Assembly (NCBI RefSeq): GCF_030403745.1
Contig: NZ_JAQMWP010000013.1
Span: forward strand, 124,001-188,000
Direction of reading: 5' to 3'
Length of the DNA: 64,000 nucleotides
Source: Streptomyces sp. S.PB5
GTDB taxonomy: Bacteria; Actinomycetota; Actinomycetes; Streptomycetales; Streptomycetaceae
Both the position numbers and the translations under genes were made by a program. The notes below the pieces were generated by a model. That model was not told the origin of the DNA. It worked only from the letters and a program-made list of their open reading frames with translations, and made no database searches. Shown one piece after another: positions 1 through 9,181 of this stretch (the first letter of the stretch is position 1; the number at the start of each line of letters is the position of its first letter).

Positions 1-1515
1 GAGGAACCCCTGCTCCACCAGGAGCCGGATCTGCGCCGGCGTACGGTCCCGCAGCAACACCGGATCCTCGCCGACCAGTTGGGCGATCGCGTCCAGGATC
101 CGCCCCGCGCTCAGCGTCCCGTCGCACACCCCGGCGAACCCCGCGCCGACCGTGTCCACCTTGGTGGCCCGGCGCATTCCGCGGTTCTGCCGCAGCACCA
201 CATGCTCGGGATCCTCGGCACCGGGCAGCCCGACCTGCTCCTGGACGATCTCGGGCGCGAGCTTGAAATGCCCCGCCAGCAGCGCCGCGTCGTCATGCGC
301 CCGCAGATAGTCGAGCCGCGCGAAGTGCGCCCGTACGGTGTCGCCGAGCGGCTGCTCGACGGGGTGCGGCCACTCCTCGGCGACGACGGAGGGCTCGGCG
401 GCACTCGTCCTGCGCAGGGTGATCCAGCCGAACCCGACGGACCTCACCTTGCGCGCCTCGAACTCGTCCAGCCAGGCGTCGTACAGCGCCTGGTACTCGG
501 CCGGGTCCCCGCGGTGGTCACCGGCGTCCCTGAGCCACAGCTCGGCGTACTGCGTGACGTCCTGCACCTCGCGCTGGACGATCCACGCGTCGCACCCGCG
601 CGGCACCCACGACCTGAGCCTGTCCTGCCAGTCCTCCCCCTCCACGTGCTGCCAGTTGGCGAGGAACTGCGCGAACCCGCCCTCGTTCAGCCGCTCCCCC
701 GCCTGCTGAACGAGCGACCGGCACAGATCGTCCCCGCCCATCCCGCCGTCCCGGTACGTGAGCCGCGCACCGGGCGAGATCACGAACGGCGGGTTCGACA
801 CGATCAGGTCGTACGTCTCCCCGTCCTTGACCGGCTCGAACAGCGAGCCCTCCCGCAGCTCGGCCGCCGGGACGCCGGACAGCGCCAGCGTGAGCCCGGT
901 GATGTGCAGCGCGCGCGGGTTGAGATCGGTCGCCGTCACGCGCGTGGCGTGCTGTGCGGCGTGCAGGGCCTGGATGCCGGAGCCGGTCCCGAGGTCGAGG
1001 GCGGACGCCACCGGCGTACGGACCGTGATGCCCGCGAGGGTCGTGGAGGCGCCGCCGACGCCGAGCACGACGCCCTCGTCGCGGCTGCCGATGCCTCCGG
1101 CGCCCCCGACGGCGCATCCGAGGTCGGACACGATGAACCAGTCCTCGCCGGCGGGCCCGCCGTACGGCCGTACGTCCACGGTGGCGGCGACCTCATCGCC
1201 GGAAGGACCGCCGACCCGCGTGAGCCACCCGCTGTCCAGACACGCGTCGACGGGCAGTACGTCCGCCACGCGCGCGTGGAGCACCGGCTGCTGCAGCAGG
1301 AAGAGCCGTACGAGCGTCTCCAGCGGGGTGTCCCCGCGGGTCGCCCGGAGCGCGGGCACGGTCTCGCTGCGGGCGAGCGCCGCGTACGCGGGAGCGCCGA
1401 GCAGGTCGAGGAGCCCGTCGGCGGTGAAGGAGGCGCCCAGAAGGGCCTCCCTCAGGCGCGCGGCGACGTCGGGGCGGTCGGCGGAGGGCAGGGGGGCAAG
1501 GCTGGCGTTACTCAC
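1..1515 (-). CDS. Class I SAM-dependent methyltransferase (3' end beyond window)
   Basis: The frame reads from a GTG (1513-1515) to the window edge, giving 505 codons without a stop, so the C-terminus is missing. The N-terminal third (about 150 residues) looks like an accessory or winged-helix-like region. The central part has a Rossmann MTase core: the AdoMet motif I is ASALDLGTGSGIQALHAA, and the catalytic motif is LIVSNPPFVIS. An NPPF tetrapeptide is typical of MTases acting on planar nitrogens, such as adenine N6 or the glutamine N5 of release factors. A long C-terminal region follows. In S. coelicolor the gene left of the lipoprotein/hppA pair is a putative methyltransferase, consistent with this. 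The substrate cannot be told from sequence. An upstream ATG (1522) is followed at once by a stop, so the GTG is the plausible start. Confidence 0.85.
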   Translation of the reverse strand, partial: MSNASLAPLPSADRPDVAARLREALLGASFTADGLLDLLGAPAYAALARSETVPALRATRGDTPLETLVRLFLLQQPVLHARVADVLPVDACLDSGWLTRVGGPSGDEVAATVDVRPYGGPAGEDWFIVSDLGCAVGGAGGIGSRDEGVVLGVGGASTTLAGITVRTPVASALDLGTGSGIQALHAAQHATRVTATDLNPRALHITGLTLALSGVPAAELREGSLFEPVKDGETYDLIVSNPPFVISPGARLTYRDGGMGGDDLCRSLVQQAGERLNEGGFAQFLANWQHVEGEDWQDRLRSWVPRGCDAWIVQREVQDVTQYAELWLRDAGDHRGDPAEYQALYDAWLDEFEARKVRSVGFGWITLRRTSAAEPSVVAEEWPHPVEQPLGDTVRAHFARLDYLRAHDDAALLAGHFKLAPEIVQEQVGLPGAEDPEHVVLRQNRGMRRATKVDTVGAGFAGVCDGTLSAGRILDAIAQLVGEDPVLLRDRTPAQIRLLVEQGFL

Positions 1516-1578
1516 CCGTCCATTGTGAACCGGCGCCGCAGGCGATGCCTACGGCGCCGGGACCGCACAGGGGCGGAA

Positions 1579-2151
1579 TCAGCTGGTGGTCGCCGACGCC
1601 GAGGCAGAGGCGCTCTTGCAGCTCTCCTGCTCGGACATCGCCTTGCCGACGTCGCCCTCCTCCAGGGTCTTCAGCGCATCGCTGCCGCTGGTGCTGAGCT
1701 TGTCGAGCTCGGTGGCGATGCCCTTGAGGCCGTCGGCGAACTTGGCCTGGTCCTTGGTGTCGAGCTTCTCGACCTTCTGCTGCAGGGAGGCGTACGACGC
1801 CGAGATGCCGTTGAGCTCCTTGACGGCGTTCTTCTGCTTCGTCTCGCCGTTCTCGACGTCCGGCGCCCCGGCCTTCGTCACCGCGGCCCCGATCGCCTTG
1901 TAGGCGTCGGACATGTCCTGGAAGGCCTGCGCGTCGGTCTTCTGGACGTCCTCCGGCGTGCTGTTGTCCGAGGTCTCCTTCTGGATCGCGGCGTTGGCGG
2001 CCTCGATCTTCTTGGCCTGCGGCTGTACGGCGTCGCAGACCTCCTTCGCCCAGGAGTTCAGCTTGTCGCTGTTGTCGTCGCTGCTGCATCCCGACAGCGC
2101 CAGTACCAGTACCGCACCGCCGGACAGTGCGGCCGCGAGCTTCTTGTTCAC
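1579..2151 (-). CDS. Small secreted lipoprotein
   Basis: This 190-residue protein begins with a charged NKK stretch, then a hydrophobic segment ending in a lipobox-like LALSGC, with Cys followed by Ser-Ser-Asp. It should therefore be exported, lipidated at that Cys and anchored outside the membrane. The rest is a charged, Ala-rich helical domain with many Lys/Asp/Glu and no recognised catalytic motif. It ends in a Ser/Ala-rich tail. The GTG at 2151 is chosen because AAGGGA lies about 9 nt upstream; an in-frame ATG at 2169 would add only six residues. It sits between the methyltransferase and hppA on the same strand, as in other Streptomyces. Function is unknown. Confidence 0.85.
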   Translation of the reverse strand: MNKKLAAALSGGAVLVLALSGCSSDDNSDKLNSWAKEVCDAVQPQAKKIEAANAAIQKETSDNSTPEDVQKTDAQAFQDMSDAYKAIGAAVTKAGAPDVENGETKQKNAVKELNGISASYASLQQKVEKLDTKDQAKFADGLKGIATELDKLSTSGSDALKTLEEGDVGKAMSEQESCKSASASASATTS

Positions 2152-2364
2152 CGGATTGGTCCCTTCCATGGCTCTCGGCCCCGGAAGATACACGCCGGGC
2201 GGACCACGACCGCGCGCCGGTGCTCCGGTTAGGCATCTTTTGTAACCATTTGCACCAAGAGAGAGAAGGCTCACGATGAGGGCGCGAACGCACACAGGGC
2301 GGGCGGGCGACGCGTCAATGCGCGCCACCCGCCCGCCCCTTGAGCAGGCGCCCTCCAGGACCGT

Positions 2365-4770
2365 CTACGAAACCACCGCGGGATCAGCCGGCTTGACCGA
2401 CCTTTTGGCGCTCTCCTCGTCTCCCACGGCGATCCCGCGCCGCTTGGAGACATAGACCGCACCGACGATCACAAGGAGCGAGAGCACGGCGATGGTGATG
2501 CGTACGCCGATGCTCTTGTCGTCGCCGTAGCTGAACTTGATGACCGCGGGCGCGATGAGCAGCGCGACGAGGTTCATCACCTTCAGCAGCGGGTTGATCG
2601 CGGGACCGGCGGTGTCCTTGAAGGGGTCGCCGACCGTGTCGCCGATCACCGTCGCCGCGTGGGCCTCGCTGCCCTTGCCGCCGTGGTGACCGTCCTCGAC
2701 GAGCTTCTTGGCGTTGTCCCAGGCGCCACCGGAGTTGGCGAGGAACACCGCCATGAGCGTGCCCGCGCCGATCGCGCCGGCGAGGTACGCGCCGAGCGCG
2801 CCGACGCCGAGCGTGAACCCGATGAAGATGGGCGCCATCACGGCCAGCAGTCCGGGGGTGGCGAGCTCGCGCAGGGCATCCCGGGTGCAGATGTCCACGA
2901 CCTTGCCGTACTCCGGCTTCTCGCTGTAGTCCATGATCCCGGGCCGCTCACGGAACTGCCGCCGCACCTCGTAGACCACGGAACCCGCCGACCGCGAGAC
3001 GGCGTTGATGGCGAGTCCGGAGAAGAGGAAGACGACCGCGGCGCCCGCGATGAGGCCGACGAGGTTGTTGGGCTGCGAGATGTCCATCATCAGGTTCATC
3101 GGGGCGCCCTCGCCGGACACCTTCTCCCCGACGTCCTGCGCGCCCGTGATGATCGCGTCACGGTACGACCCGAAGAGCGCCGACGCCGCCAGGACGGCGG
3201 TGGCGATGGCGATGCCCTTGGTGATGGCCTTGGTGGTGTTGCCGACCGCGTCCAGGTTCGTGAGCACCTGCGCGCCCGCGCCCTCGACGTCACCGGACAT
3301 CTCGGCGATGCCCTGGGCGTTGTCGGAGACCGGCCCGAAGGTGTCCATGGCGACGATCACACCGACCGTGGTGAGCAGACCGGTGCCGGCCAGCGCCACC
3401 GCGAACAGCGCCAGCATGATCGACGTGCCGCCGAGCAGGAACGCCCCGTAGACGCCGAGGCCGATCAGCAGGGCGGTGTAGACGGCCGATTCGAGACCGA
3501 CGGAGATACCGGCGAGGACGACGGTGGCCGGGCCGGTGAGCGAGGTCTTGCCGATGTCCCTGACGGGACGCCGGGTGGTCTCGGTGAAGTAGCCGGTCAG
3601 CTGCTGGATGACGGCGGCGAGCAGGATGCCGATCGCCACCGCGATGAGCGCGAGGATGCGCGGGTCGCCGTCCTTGCCGGCGATCGCCGCGTCGGTGACG
3701 CCGTCGAGATCGGCGTACGACGACGGCAGGTACGCGAAGACGGCCACGGCCACCAGCACGAGCGAGATCACCGCGGAGATGAAGAACCCTCGGTTGATCG
3801 CGGACATGCCGCTGCGGTCGGACCGGCGCGGTGCCACCGCGAAGATGCCGATCATGGCGGTGATCACACCGATCGCCGGGACGATCAGCGGGAAGGCGAG
3901 TCCGGAGTCGCCGAAGGCCGCCTTTCCGAGGATCAGCGCGGCGACCAGGGTCACGGCGTACGACTCGAAGAGGTCGGCCGCCATGCCCGCGCAGTCGCCG
4001 ACGTTGTCGCCCACGTTGTCGGCGATGGTCGCGGCGTTGCGCGGGTCGTCCTCCGGGATGCCCTTCTCGACCTTGCCGACCAGGTCGGCGCCGACGTCGG
4101 CGGCCTTGGTGAAGATGCCGCCGCCGACACGCATGAACATGGCGATCAGGGCGGCGCCGAGGCCGAAGCCCTCCAGCACCTTCGGTGCGTCGGCCGCGTA
4201 CACCAGCACGACACAGGAGGCGCCCAGCAGACCGAGCCCCACCGTGAACATGCCGACGACGCCGCCCGTGCGGAAAGCGATCTTCATTGCTTTGTGCGAG
4301 ACGGCGGTGAGATCCTTTTCCGGCTCACCTTCCGCAGGAGTCGCTTCCCGTGCCGCCGCGGCAACGCGCACATTGCTGCGCACGGCGAGCCACATGCCGA
4401 TATACCCGGTGGCCGCCGAGAACGCCGCGCCGATCAAGAAGAAGACGGATCGACCGGCACGCTGATTCCAGTCGTCCGCGGGCAGCAGCATGAGCAGGAA
4501 GAACACGACGACGGCGAATACGCCGAGTGTGCGCAACTGCCGTGCCAGATAGGCGTTCGCGCCTTCCTGCACCGCCGAAGCGATCTCTTTCATGCTGTCG
4601 GTGCCCTCGCCCGCCGCGAGCACCTGGCGCACCAGGATGCCCGCGACCACGAGCGCGGCCAGTGCGACGGCGGCGATCACCCAGACGATGATCCGGTTGT
4701 CGTCGGTCAGAACCGCGGCTGCGAGGGAAGTGGGATGGTCCAACTGCTGAGGGGTAGAAAGCCCCGCCAT
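2365..4770 (-). CDS. hppA: K+-independent H+-translocating membrane pyrophosphatase
   Basis: This 801-residue integral membrane enzyme couples PPi hydrolysis to proton pumping. About 16 hydrophobic segments are visible. The hallmark cytoplasmic substrate motifs are present: DVGADLVGKVEKG followed by DDPRNAATIADNVGDNVGD, and C-terminal IGDTVGDPFKDTAGP. The residue after GNTT is Lys (GNTTKAITKG). In this family Lys there marks the K+-independent class, where K+-dependent enzymes have Ala. The ATG start is supported by AGGAGG 5 nt upstream. The C-terminus ends in a short charged tail. The gene is transcribed away from apgA/bldG and separated from them by a strong hairpin, so it is probably a single-gene unit. 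Confidence 0.97.
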   Translation of the reverse strand: MAGLSTPQQLDHPTSLAAAVLTDDNRIIVWVIAAVALAALVVAGILVRQVLAAGEGTDSMKEIASAVQEGANAYLARQLRTLGVFAVVVFFLLMLLPADDWNQRAGRSVFFLIGAAFSAATGYIGMWLAVRSNVRVAAAAREATPAEGEPEKDLTAVSHKAMKIAFRTGGVVGMFTVGLGLLGASCVVLVYAADAPKVLEGFGLGAALIAMFMRVGGGIFTKAADVGADLVGKVEKGIPEDDPRNAATIADNVGDNVGDCAGMAADLFESYAVTLVAALILGKAAFGDSGLAFPLIVPAIGVITAMIGIFAVAPRRSDRSGMSAINRGFFISAVISLVLVAVAVFAYLPSSYADLDGVTDAAIAGKDGDPRILALIAVAIGILLAAVIQQLTGYFTETTRRPVRDIGKTSLTGPATVVLAGISVGLESAVYTALLIGLGVYGAFLLGGTSIMLALFAVALAGTGLLTTVGVIVAMDTFGPVSDNAQGIAEMSGDVEGAGAQVLTNLDAVGNTTKAITKGIAIATAVLAASALFGSYRDAIITGAQDVGEKVSGEGAPMNLMMDISQPNNLVGLIAGAAVVFLFSGLAINAVSRSAGSVVYEVRRQFRERPGIMDYSEKPEYGKVVDICTRDALRELATPGLLAVMAPIFIGFTLGVGALGAYLAGAIGAGTLMAVFLANSGGAWDNAKKLVEDGHHGGKGSEAHAATVIGDTVGDPFKDTAGPAINPLLKVMNLVALLIAPAVIKFSYGDDKSIGVRITIAVLSLLVIVGAVYVSKRRGIAVGDEESAKRSVKPADPAVVS

Positions 4771-5040
4771 TCGTCCTCCTTGACGCTTGGGCTGAGCTCA
4801 AGATGTGGACGGATTGTAGGTACCCCGCCCTGATCAAAACAGGGCGCGGTAAACGGAATTGGTCTTCACGGCTCTTCAGCAAAAGATCGACGTCACGCCA
4901 CAGGACCCTAAAGAGCTAATGCCCCAAAGGCATTGACGTCTCCATAGGCCCTTGATCGAATTATCGCGCGATTGATCGTGAATTTCTTCACGAATTCCCG
5001 CGCACGATCACTCTACGGGCGCGCACGGCCCCCGGACATG
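4771..5040. other. Intergenic region upstream of hppA
   Basis: About 270 bases between the apgA terminator and the hppA ribosome binding site, clearly more AT-rich than the flanks (for example around 4955-5000). It is expected to hold the hppA promoter and leader. No clear riboswitch or convincing -35/-10 pair was identified by eye. Confidence 0.5.
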
Positions 5041-5071
5041 CCGAAGGGCCCTACTCGGTAGGGCCCTTCGG
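5041..5071 (-). terminator. Hairpin terminator after apgA
   Basis: A perfect 14-bp stem (5041-5054 pairing with 5058-5071) with a 3-nt loop TCG. It lies just 3' of apgA on the minus strand and before the hppA promoter region. There is no long U-tract, as is common for Streptomyces terminators. Confidence 0.85.
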
Positions 5072-5091
5072 GCACAAAGCGTGAGTGAGGG

Positions 5092-5529
5092 TCAGGGAAG
5101 CGTCGCGGCCGGCGGAGTGGACGGCCAGGTCATCCTGATCGACCCGCCGTGCTCCCCTGCGGTGACCTCCACGTCGTCCACGAGGCCGCTGATGACCGCG
5201 AGGCCCATCTCGTCCTCTTCGGACTCCACATCGGGATCCTCGGCGGCCCCGCCGGGCACCCGGTCACCCGGGGCCGAGCGCGGCGCCTCGTCGCCGACCT
5301 CGATGGAGAACTGCTTCTCCTCCTCGATCAGCAGCACCTTCACGGGTGCGGTGATGCCACTGTTCTGGTGCAGCCCGACGGCACGGGTGCAGGCCTCGCC
5401 GACGGCGAGCCTCACCTCGTCGAGAACGGCCTCGTCCACTCCGGCCCTGCGCGCCACCGCTGCCGCCACCAGTCGGGCGGTCCGGACGTGCTCGGGCAGC
5501 GCGCTGAAGCGGAGTTCAACGGTGGCCAT
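5092..5529 (-). CDS. apgA: Anti-sigma factor ApgA, RsbW-like GHKL protein
   Basis: This 145-residue protein has the HATPase_c_2 fold of RsbW/SpoIIAB anti-sigma kinases, which bind a sigma factor or an anti-anti-sigma factor. Visible are the N-box helix (DEVRLAVGEACTRAV), the G1-like strand (SIEVGDEAP) and the G2-like MGLAVISGLVDDVEV. The Asn expected in the N-box (EACTNAV in RsbW) is Arg here, and G1 is also degenerate, so ATP/Mg binding may be weakened. It lies directly downstream of bldG with a 117-nt gap. In S. coelicolor the equivalent gene (SCO3548) is co-transcribed with bldG and its product interacts antagonistically with BldG. A 30-residue acidic, Pro-rich insertion precedes the G2 region. 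Confidence 0.9.
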   Translation of the reverse strand: MATVELRFSALPEHVRTARLVAAAVARRAGVDEAVLDEVRLAVGEACTRAVGLHQNSGITAPVKVLLIEEEKQFSIEVGDEAPRSAPGDRVPGGAAEDPDVESEEDEMGLAVISGLVDDVEVTAGEHGGSIRMTWPSTPPAATLP

Positions 5530-5646
5530 GCATCCCCCTCGGAACTACGGGCGTGCTGTCGGGGGACCGGGCTGCCGATAGCCCGGACCCCCCATGTACT
5601 ACGACCGCCCCGGGCACGGTCCTTTTCCGCGCCCGGGCCGGGTGGA

Positions 5647-5988
5647 TCAGTCGGTGGCCGCCACCGCTTCCTCGACCGAGGTGTGGATCGGGAACACCTT
5701 GGTGAGACCGGTGATACGGAAGATCTTCAGAATGCGCTCCTGGTTGCAGACCAGGCGCAGCGAGCCCTCATGGGCACGCACCCGCTTCAGTCCGCCGACC
5801 AGCACGCCGAGCCCGGTGGAGTCGAGGAAGTCCACGCCCTCCATGTCGACGACGAGGTGGAAACTCCCGTCGTTCACCAGCTCGACCAGCTGCTCGCGCA
5901 GCTTGGGCGCGGTATATACGTCGATTTCGCCACCGACCTCGACGACCGTACGATCGCCGACGGTACGGGTCGACAGGGACAGGTCCAC
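5647..5988 (-). CDS. bldG: Anti-anti-sigma factor BldG (STAS domain)
   Basis: This 113-residue STAS-domain protein is controlled by phosphorylation and needed for aerial growth and antibiotic production in S. coelicolor. The phosphorylation motif is [13 protein letters not shown]. Counting from the GTG start, the Ser is residue 57, which agrees with the published BldG phosphosite. The GTG is preceded by GGAGGAT. Known function of the family: unphosphorylated BldG binds anti-sigma factors and frees their sigma partners. Downstream apgA encodes one such partner. Length and sequence match the Streptomyces orthologue end to end. Confidence 0.97.
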
Positions 5989-6069
5989 GGATCCTCCAGC
6001 ACCTTGCTATCGAGCGGTCGCCCGTTAGGACACTCTCGGCAGAGCCCCCAGGACGGTTCGCCAGCCGCG

Positions 6070-8721
6070 ATGGCATTCAATCACTTACCGGCAGGCGTGC
6101 ACGACGCCTTGGTCCCATTGTCCGTCACGCCAGTGACACACTCGGTGCCGATGGCCAAGAATCACCGATCCGATCGACCCTCGGCGGACACCGTCTCCCG
6201 GCCGGAACCGGGCACGGTCCTGGACCGGCTCGCCTCCGGGCCGAGCCGGGCTGCGCGCATCACTCATACGGAGCACTTGCCCCCGCGCGAGGGCCGCCAT
6301 GCCGTCTGGCCTGACCGGATTCGTTCGGAGGTCGTCGCCGCGGTGCAGGCGGCCGGTGTCGAACACCCCTGGGCCCACCAGGCACAGGCGGCCGAGCACG
6401 CCCTCGACGGCGACTCGGTGGTCGTCGCGACCGGCACGGCCTCCGGCAAGTCCCTGGCGTACCTCATGCCGGTCCTGTCGGCCCTCCTGGACGGCTCCGA
6501 GGCCCCCAACGGCCGCGGGGCCACGGCTCTCTACCTCGCCCCCACGAAGGCGCTGGCGGCCGATCAGTGGCGTTCTGTGAAGGAACTTTCACAACCGCTG
6601 GGCAATTCAGTTCGACCAGCGGTCTACGACGGCGACACCCCGTTCGAGGAACGCGAGTGGATCCGCCAGTACGCCAACTACGTGCTGACCAACCCGGACA
6701 TGCTGCACCGCGGCATCCTCCCCTCCCACCCGCGCTGGTCCTCCTTCCTCAAGGCGCTCAAGTACGTCGTCATCGACGAGGTGCACACCTACCGCGGCGT
6801 CTTCGGCTCCCACGTCGCCCAGGTCCTGCGCCGCCTGCGCCGCCTCTGCGCCCGTTACGGCGCCTCCCCCGTCTTCCTGCTGGCCTCCGCGACCGCCGCC
6901 GAGCCCGCGGTCGCCGCACGCCGCCTCACCGGCCTCCGGGTGGTGGAGGTCGCCGACGACGCCTCACCCCGTGGTGAACTGGTGTTCGCCCTCTGGGAGC
7001 CCCCGCTCACCGAGATGCAGGGCGAGAAGGGCGCACCGGTCCGCCGCACCGCCACCGCCGAGACGGCGGACCTCCTGACCGACCTGACCGTCCAGGGCGT
7101 CCGCTCGGTCGCCTTCGTGCGCTCCCGGCGCGGCGCCGAGCTCATCTCGGTCATCGCCCAGGAGAGGCTGGCCGAGGTCGACCGCTCCCTGGCCCGGCGT
7201 GTTGCGGCCTACCGGGGCGGCTATCTCCCGGAGGAACGCCGCGCCCTGGAACAGGCCCTCCACTCGGGCGAGTTGCTGGGCCTCGCCGCGACGACGGCCC
7301 TGGAACTCGGCATCGACGTCTCCGGCCTGGACGCCGTGGTGATAGCCGGCTACCCGGGGACGCGCGCGTCCCTGTGGCAGCAGGCGGGCCGGGCGGGCCG
7401 CTCGGGCCAGGGGGCGCTGGCGGTCCTGGTCGCCCGGGACGACCCCCTGGACACGTTCCTCGTCCACCACCCCGAGGCCCTCTTCGACCAGCCCGTGGAG
7501 TCGACGGTCCTCGACCCCGACAACCCCTACGTGCTGGCCCCGCACCTGTGCGCCGCGGCGGCCGAACTACCCCTGACGGACGAGGACCTGGAGCTGTTCG
7601 GCCCGGCGACCGAGGGCCTGCTCCCCCAGCTGGAGGCCGCGAAGCTGCTGCGCCGCCGTACGAAGGCCTGGCACTGGACCCGCCGGGAATCCGCGGCCGA
7701 CCTCGCCGACATCCGCGGCGGGGGCGGCAGCCCGGTCCAGATCGTCGAGTCCGGCACGGGCCGCCTCCTGGGCACGGTCGACGCGGGCGCCGCGCACACG
7801 ACGGTCCACGCGGGCGCGGTCCACCTCCACCAGGGGCGCACCTATCTCGTCCGCTCCCTGGACCTCGACGAGTCGGTGGCCCTGGTCGAGGAGGCGAACC
7901 CCACGTACTCGACCGTGGCCCGCGACACGACGTCGATCTCCGTCCTGGAGACGGACATCGAAGTCCCGTGGGGCGAGGGCCGGTTGTGCTACGGCTCGGT
8001 CGAGGTCACCAACCAGGTCGTCTCCTTCCTGCGCAGACGTCTGATCACGGGCGAGGTCCTGGGCGAGACGAAACTCGACCTCCCTCCCCGTACGCTCCGC
8101 ACCCGCGCGGTGTGGTGGACGGTCACCGAGGACCAGCTGGACGAGGCCCGCATCAACCCCGAGATCCTCGGCGGCGCCCTGCACGCGGCGGAACACGCCT
8201 CGATCGGCATGCTCCCGCTGTTCGCGACGTGCGACCGCTGGGACATCGGCGGGGTGTCGATCCCGCTGCACCCCGACACGTTGCTCCCCACGGTCTTCGT
8301 CTACGACGGCCACCCCGGCGGCGCGGGCTTCGCCGAGCGCGCCTTCCACACCGCCCGTGCCTGGCTCACCGCCACCCGCCAGGCCATCGCCGCCTGCGAA
8401 TGCGACGCCGGCTGCCCGTCCTGCATCCAGTCCCCCAAGTGCGGCAATGGGAACGACCCGTTGCACAAGAGGGGGGCGGTGCGGTTGCTGACGGTGCTGT
8501 TGCGGGGGGCGCCGGAGGAGAAGGCGGAGGAGGAGAACGCGGAGGGGGGAGCGACCGAGGGGACGGTGCCAGCCGAGTCGGCCTCGGCGGTCACCCCGGC
8601 GGAGGGAACCGCTCCGCCGGAGGGAGCTGCCCCGCAGGACGGAGCCGCCCCGGCGCACGGAGCCGCCCCGCCGGCCCCCGCTACGGAACCTCCGGCGGCG
8701 GAAGCGACTCCGCAGGGCTGA
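6070..8721 (+). CDS. DEAH-type SF2 helicase, YprA/MrfA-like with DUF1998
   Basis: 883 residues from ATG 6070; an in-frame ATG at 6151 is possible and neither has a good ribosome binding site. Domain order: helicase core with Walker A ATGTASGKSLAYLMP, DEAH-like VIDEVHTYRG and motif III LASATAAEP; a C-terminal helicase domain with QQAGRAGRSGQGALAV; then a DUF1998 module with four Cys (CECDAGCPSCIQSPKC), likely a metal site. The last 70 residues are a Pro/Ala/Glu-rich tail. This is the helicase of the actinobacterial 'helicase/secretion neighborhood' families, always found beside a Tad-like cluster. MrfA homologues act in DNA repair; the link to secretion is unexplained. The 3' end overlaps the convergent TadG-like gene by 41 bp. 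Confidence 0.93.
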   Translation: MAFNHLPAGVHDALVPLSVTPVTHSVPMAKNHRSDRPSADTVSRPEPGTVLDRLASGPSRAARITHTEHLPPREGRHAVWPDRIRSEVVAAVQAAGVEHPWAHQAQAAEHALDGDSVVVATGTASGKSLAYLMPVLSALLDGSEAPNGRGATALYLAPTKALAADQWRSVKELSQPLGNSVRPAVYDGDTPFEEREWIRQYANYVLTNPDMLHRGILPSHPRWSSFLKALKYVVIDEVHTYRGVFGSHVAQVLRRLRRLCARYGASPVFLLASATAAEPAVAARRLTGLRVVEVADDASPRGELVFALWEPPLTEMQGEKGAPVRRTATAETADLLTDLTVQGVRSVAFVRSRRGAELISVIAQERLAEVDRSLARRVAAYRGGYLPEERRALEQALHSGELLGLAATTALELGIDVSGLDAVVIAGYPGTRASLWQQAGRAGRSGQGALAVLVARDDPLDTFLVHHPEALFDQPVESTVLDPDNPYVLAPHLCAAAAELPLTDEDLELFGPATEGLLPQLEAAKLLRRRTKAWHWTRRESAADLADIRGGGGSPVQIVESGTGRLLGTVDAGAAHTTVHAGAVHLHQGRTYLVRSLDLDESVALVEEANPTYSTVARDTTSISVLETDIEVPWGEGRLCYGSVEVTNQVVSFLRRRLITGEVLGETKLDLPPRTLRTRAVWWTVTEDQLDEARINPEILGGALHAAEHASIGMLPLFATCDRWDIGGVSIPLHPDTLLPTVFVYDGHPGGAGFAERAFHTARAWLTATRQAIAACECDAGCPSCIQSPKCGNGNDPLHKRGAVRLLTVLLRGAPEEKAEEENAEGGATEGTVPAESASAVTPAEGTAPPEGAAPQDGAAPAHGAAPPAPATEPPAAEATPQG

Positions 8722-9181
8722 CCGGTGAGGTCCCGGGCGGCGGTGGCTGCCCCGGGGTTCCGGCAGCTGCCGACGGGGTCAGTTCCGCCGGTCCCGCCCG
8801 TGCCCTGACCTCCGCCACGAACACCCCCCGGCCCGCCGTCGCCGTCACATCCGAGATCTCGCCCACCATCGCGCACCGCACGAGCCGGGTGCCCTGGGCA
8901 CGGGCCACCCGCTCCGCCCGGGCACAGGCCCCCGCCCCGCCCGCCGCCCAGTGATCCGCCGCCGCGAGCGCCGCGAGATCCGCACCGCCGGCCGCCCGGT
9001 GCCGGACCACGACGGCCTGCCCCAGGGCGAGCACGACTCCGAACACGACACACAGCACGGCGATCGCACCGACGCTCCAGACGGTGGCGGAGCCACGGTC
9101 GGAGGCGAGGCGACGGCGCGGCGGCGACCCCTCTCGCAGCTCCCCTGCTCCCTCGCCGACCCGTCCCAACCCCCCGCTCAC
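8681..9181 (-). CDS. TadE/TadG-like pseudopilin-type protein
   Basis: 166 residues. After a charged N-terminus comes DRGSATVWSVGAIAVL and one long hydrophobic segment, then a domain with one Cys pair (GACARAERV and VRCAMVG) and a Pro-rich C-terminal tail. It matches the 'helicase/secretion neighborhood TadE-like' type. The GTG start (9179-9181) overlaps the stop of the upstream gene as GTGA, implying translational coupling. Position +5 of the putative prepilin site (G|SATVW) is Trp rather than Glu, so prepilin peptidase may not process it in the usual way. The 3' end overlaps the helicase gene tail to tail. Confidence 0.8.
   Translation of the reverse strand: MSGGLGRVGEGAGELREGSPPRRRLASDRGSATVWSVGAIAVLCVVFGVVLALGQAVVVRHRAAGGADLAALAAADHWAAGGAGACARAERVARAQGTRLVRCAMVGEISDVTATAGRGVFVAEVRARAGPAELTPSAAAGTPGQPPPPGTSPVSPAESLPPPEVP

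Noticed and set aside
79-2232. Long plus-strand reading frame opposite the methyltransferase and lipoprotein genes
   Set aside because: It is antisense to two genes with clear motifs. Its composition (Arg, Gly, Asp, Val-rich) is the normal shadow of high-GC coding DNA.
2659-4833. 724-codon plus-strand frame opposite hppA
   Set aside because: The minus-strand pyrophosphatase is unmistakable; the antisense product is rich in Asp/Arg/His with no motifs.
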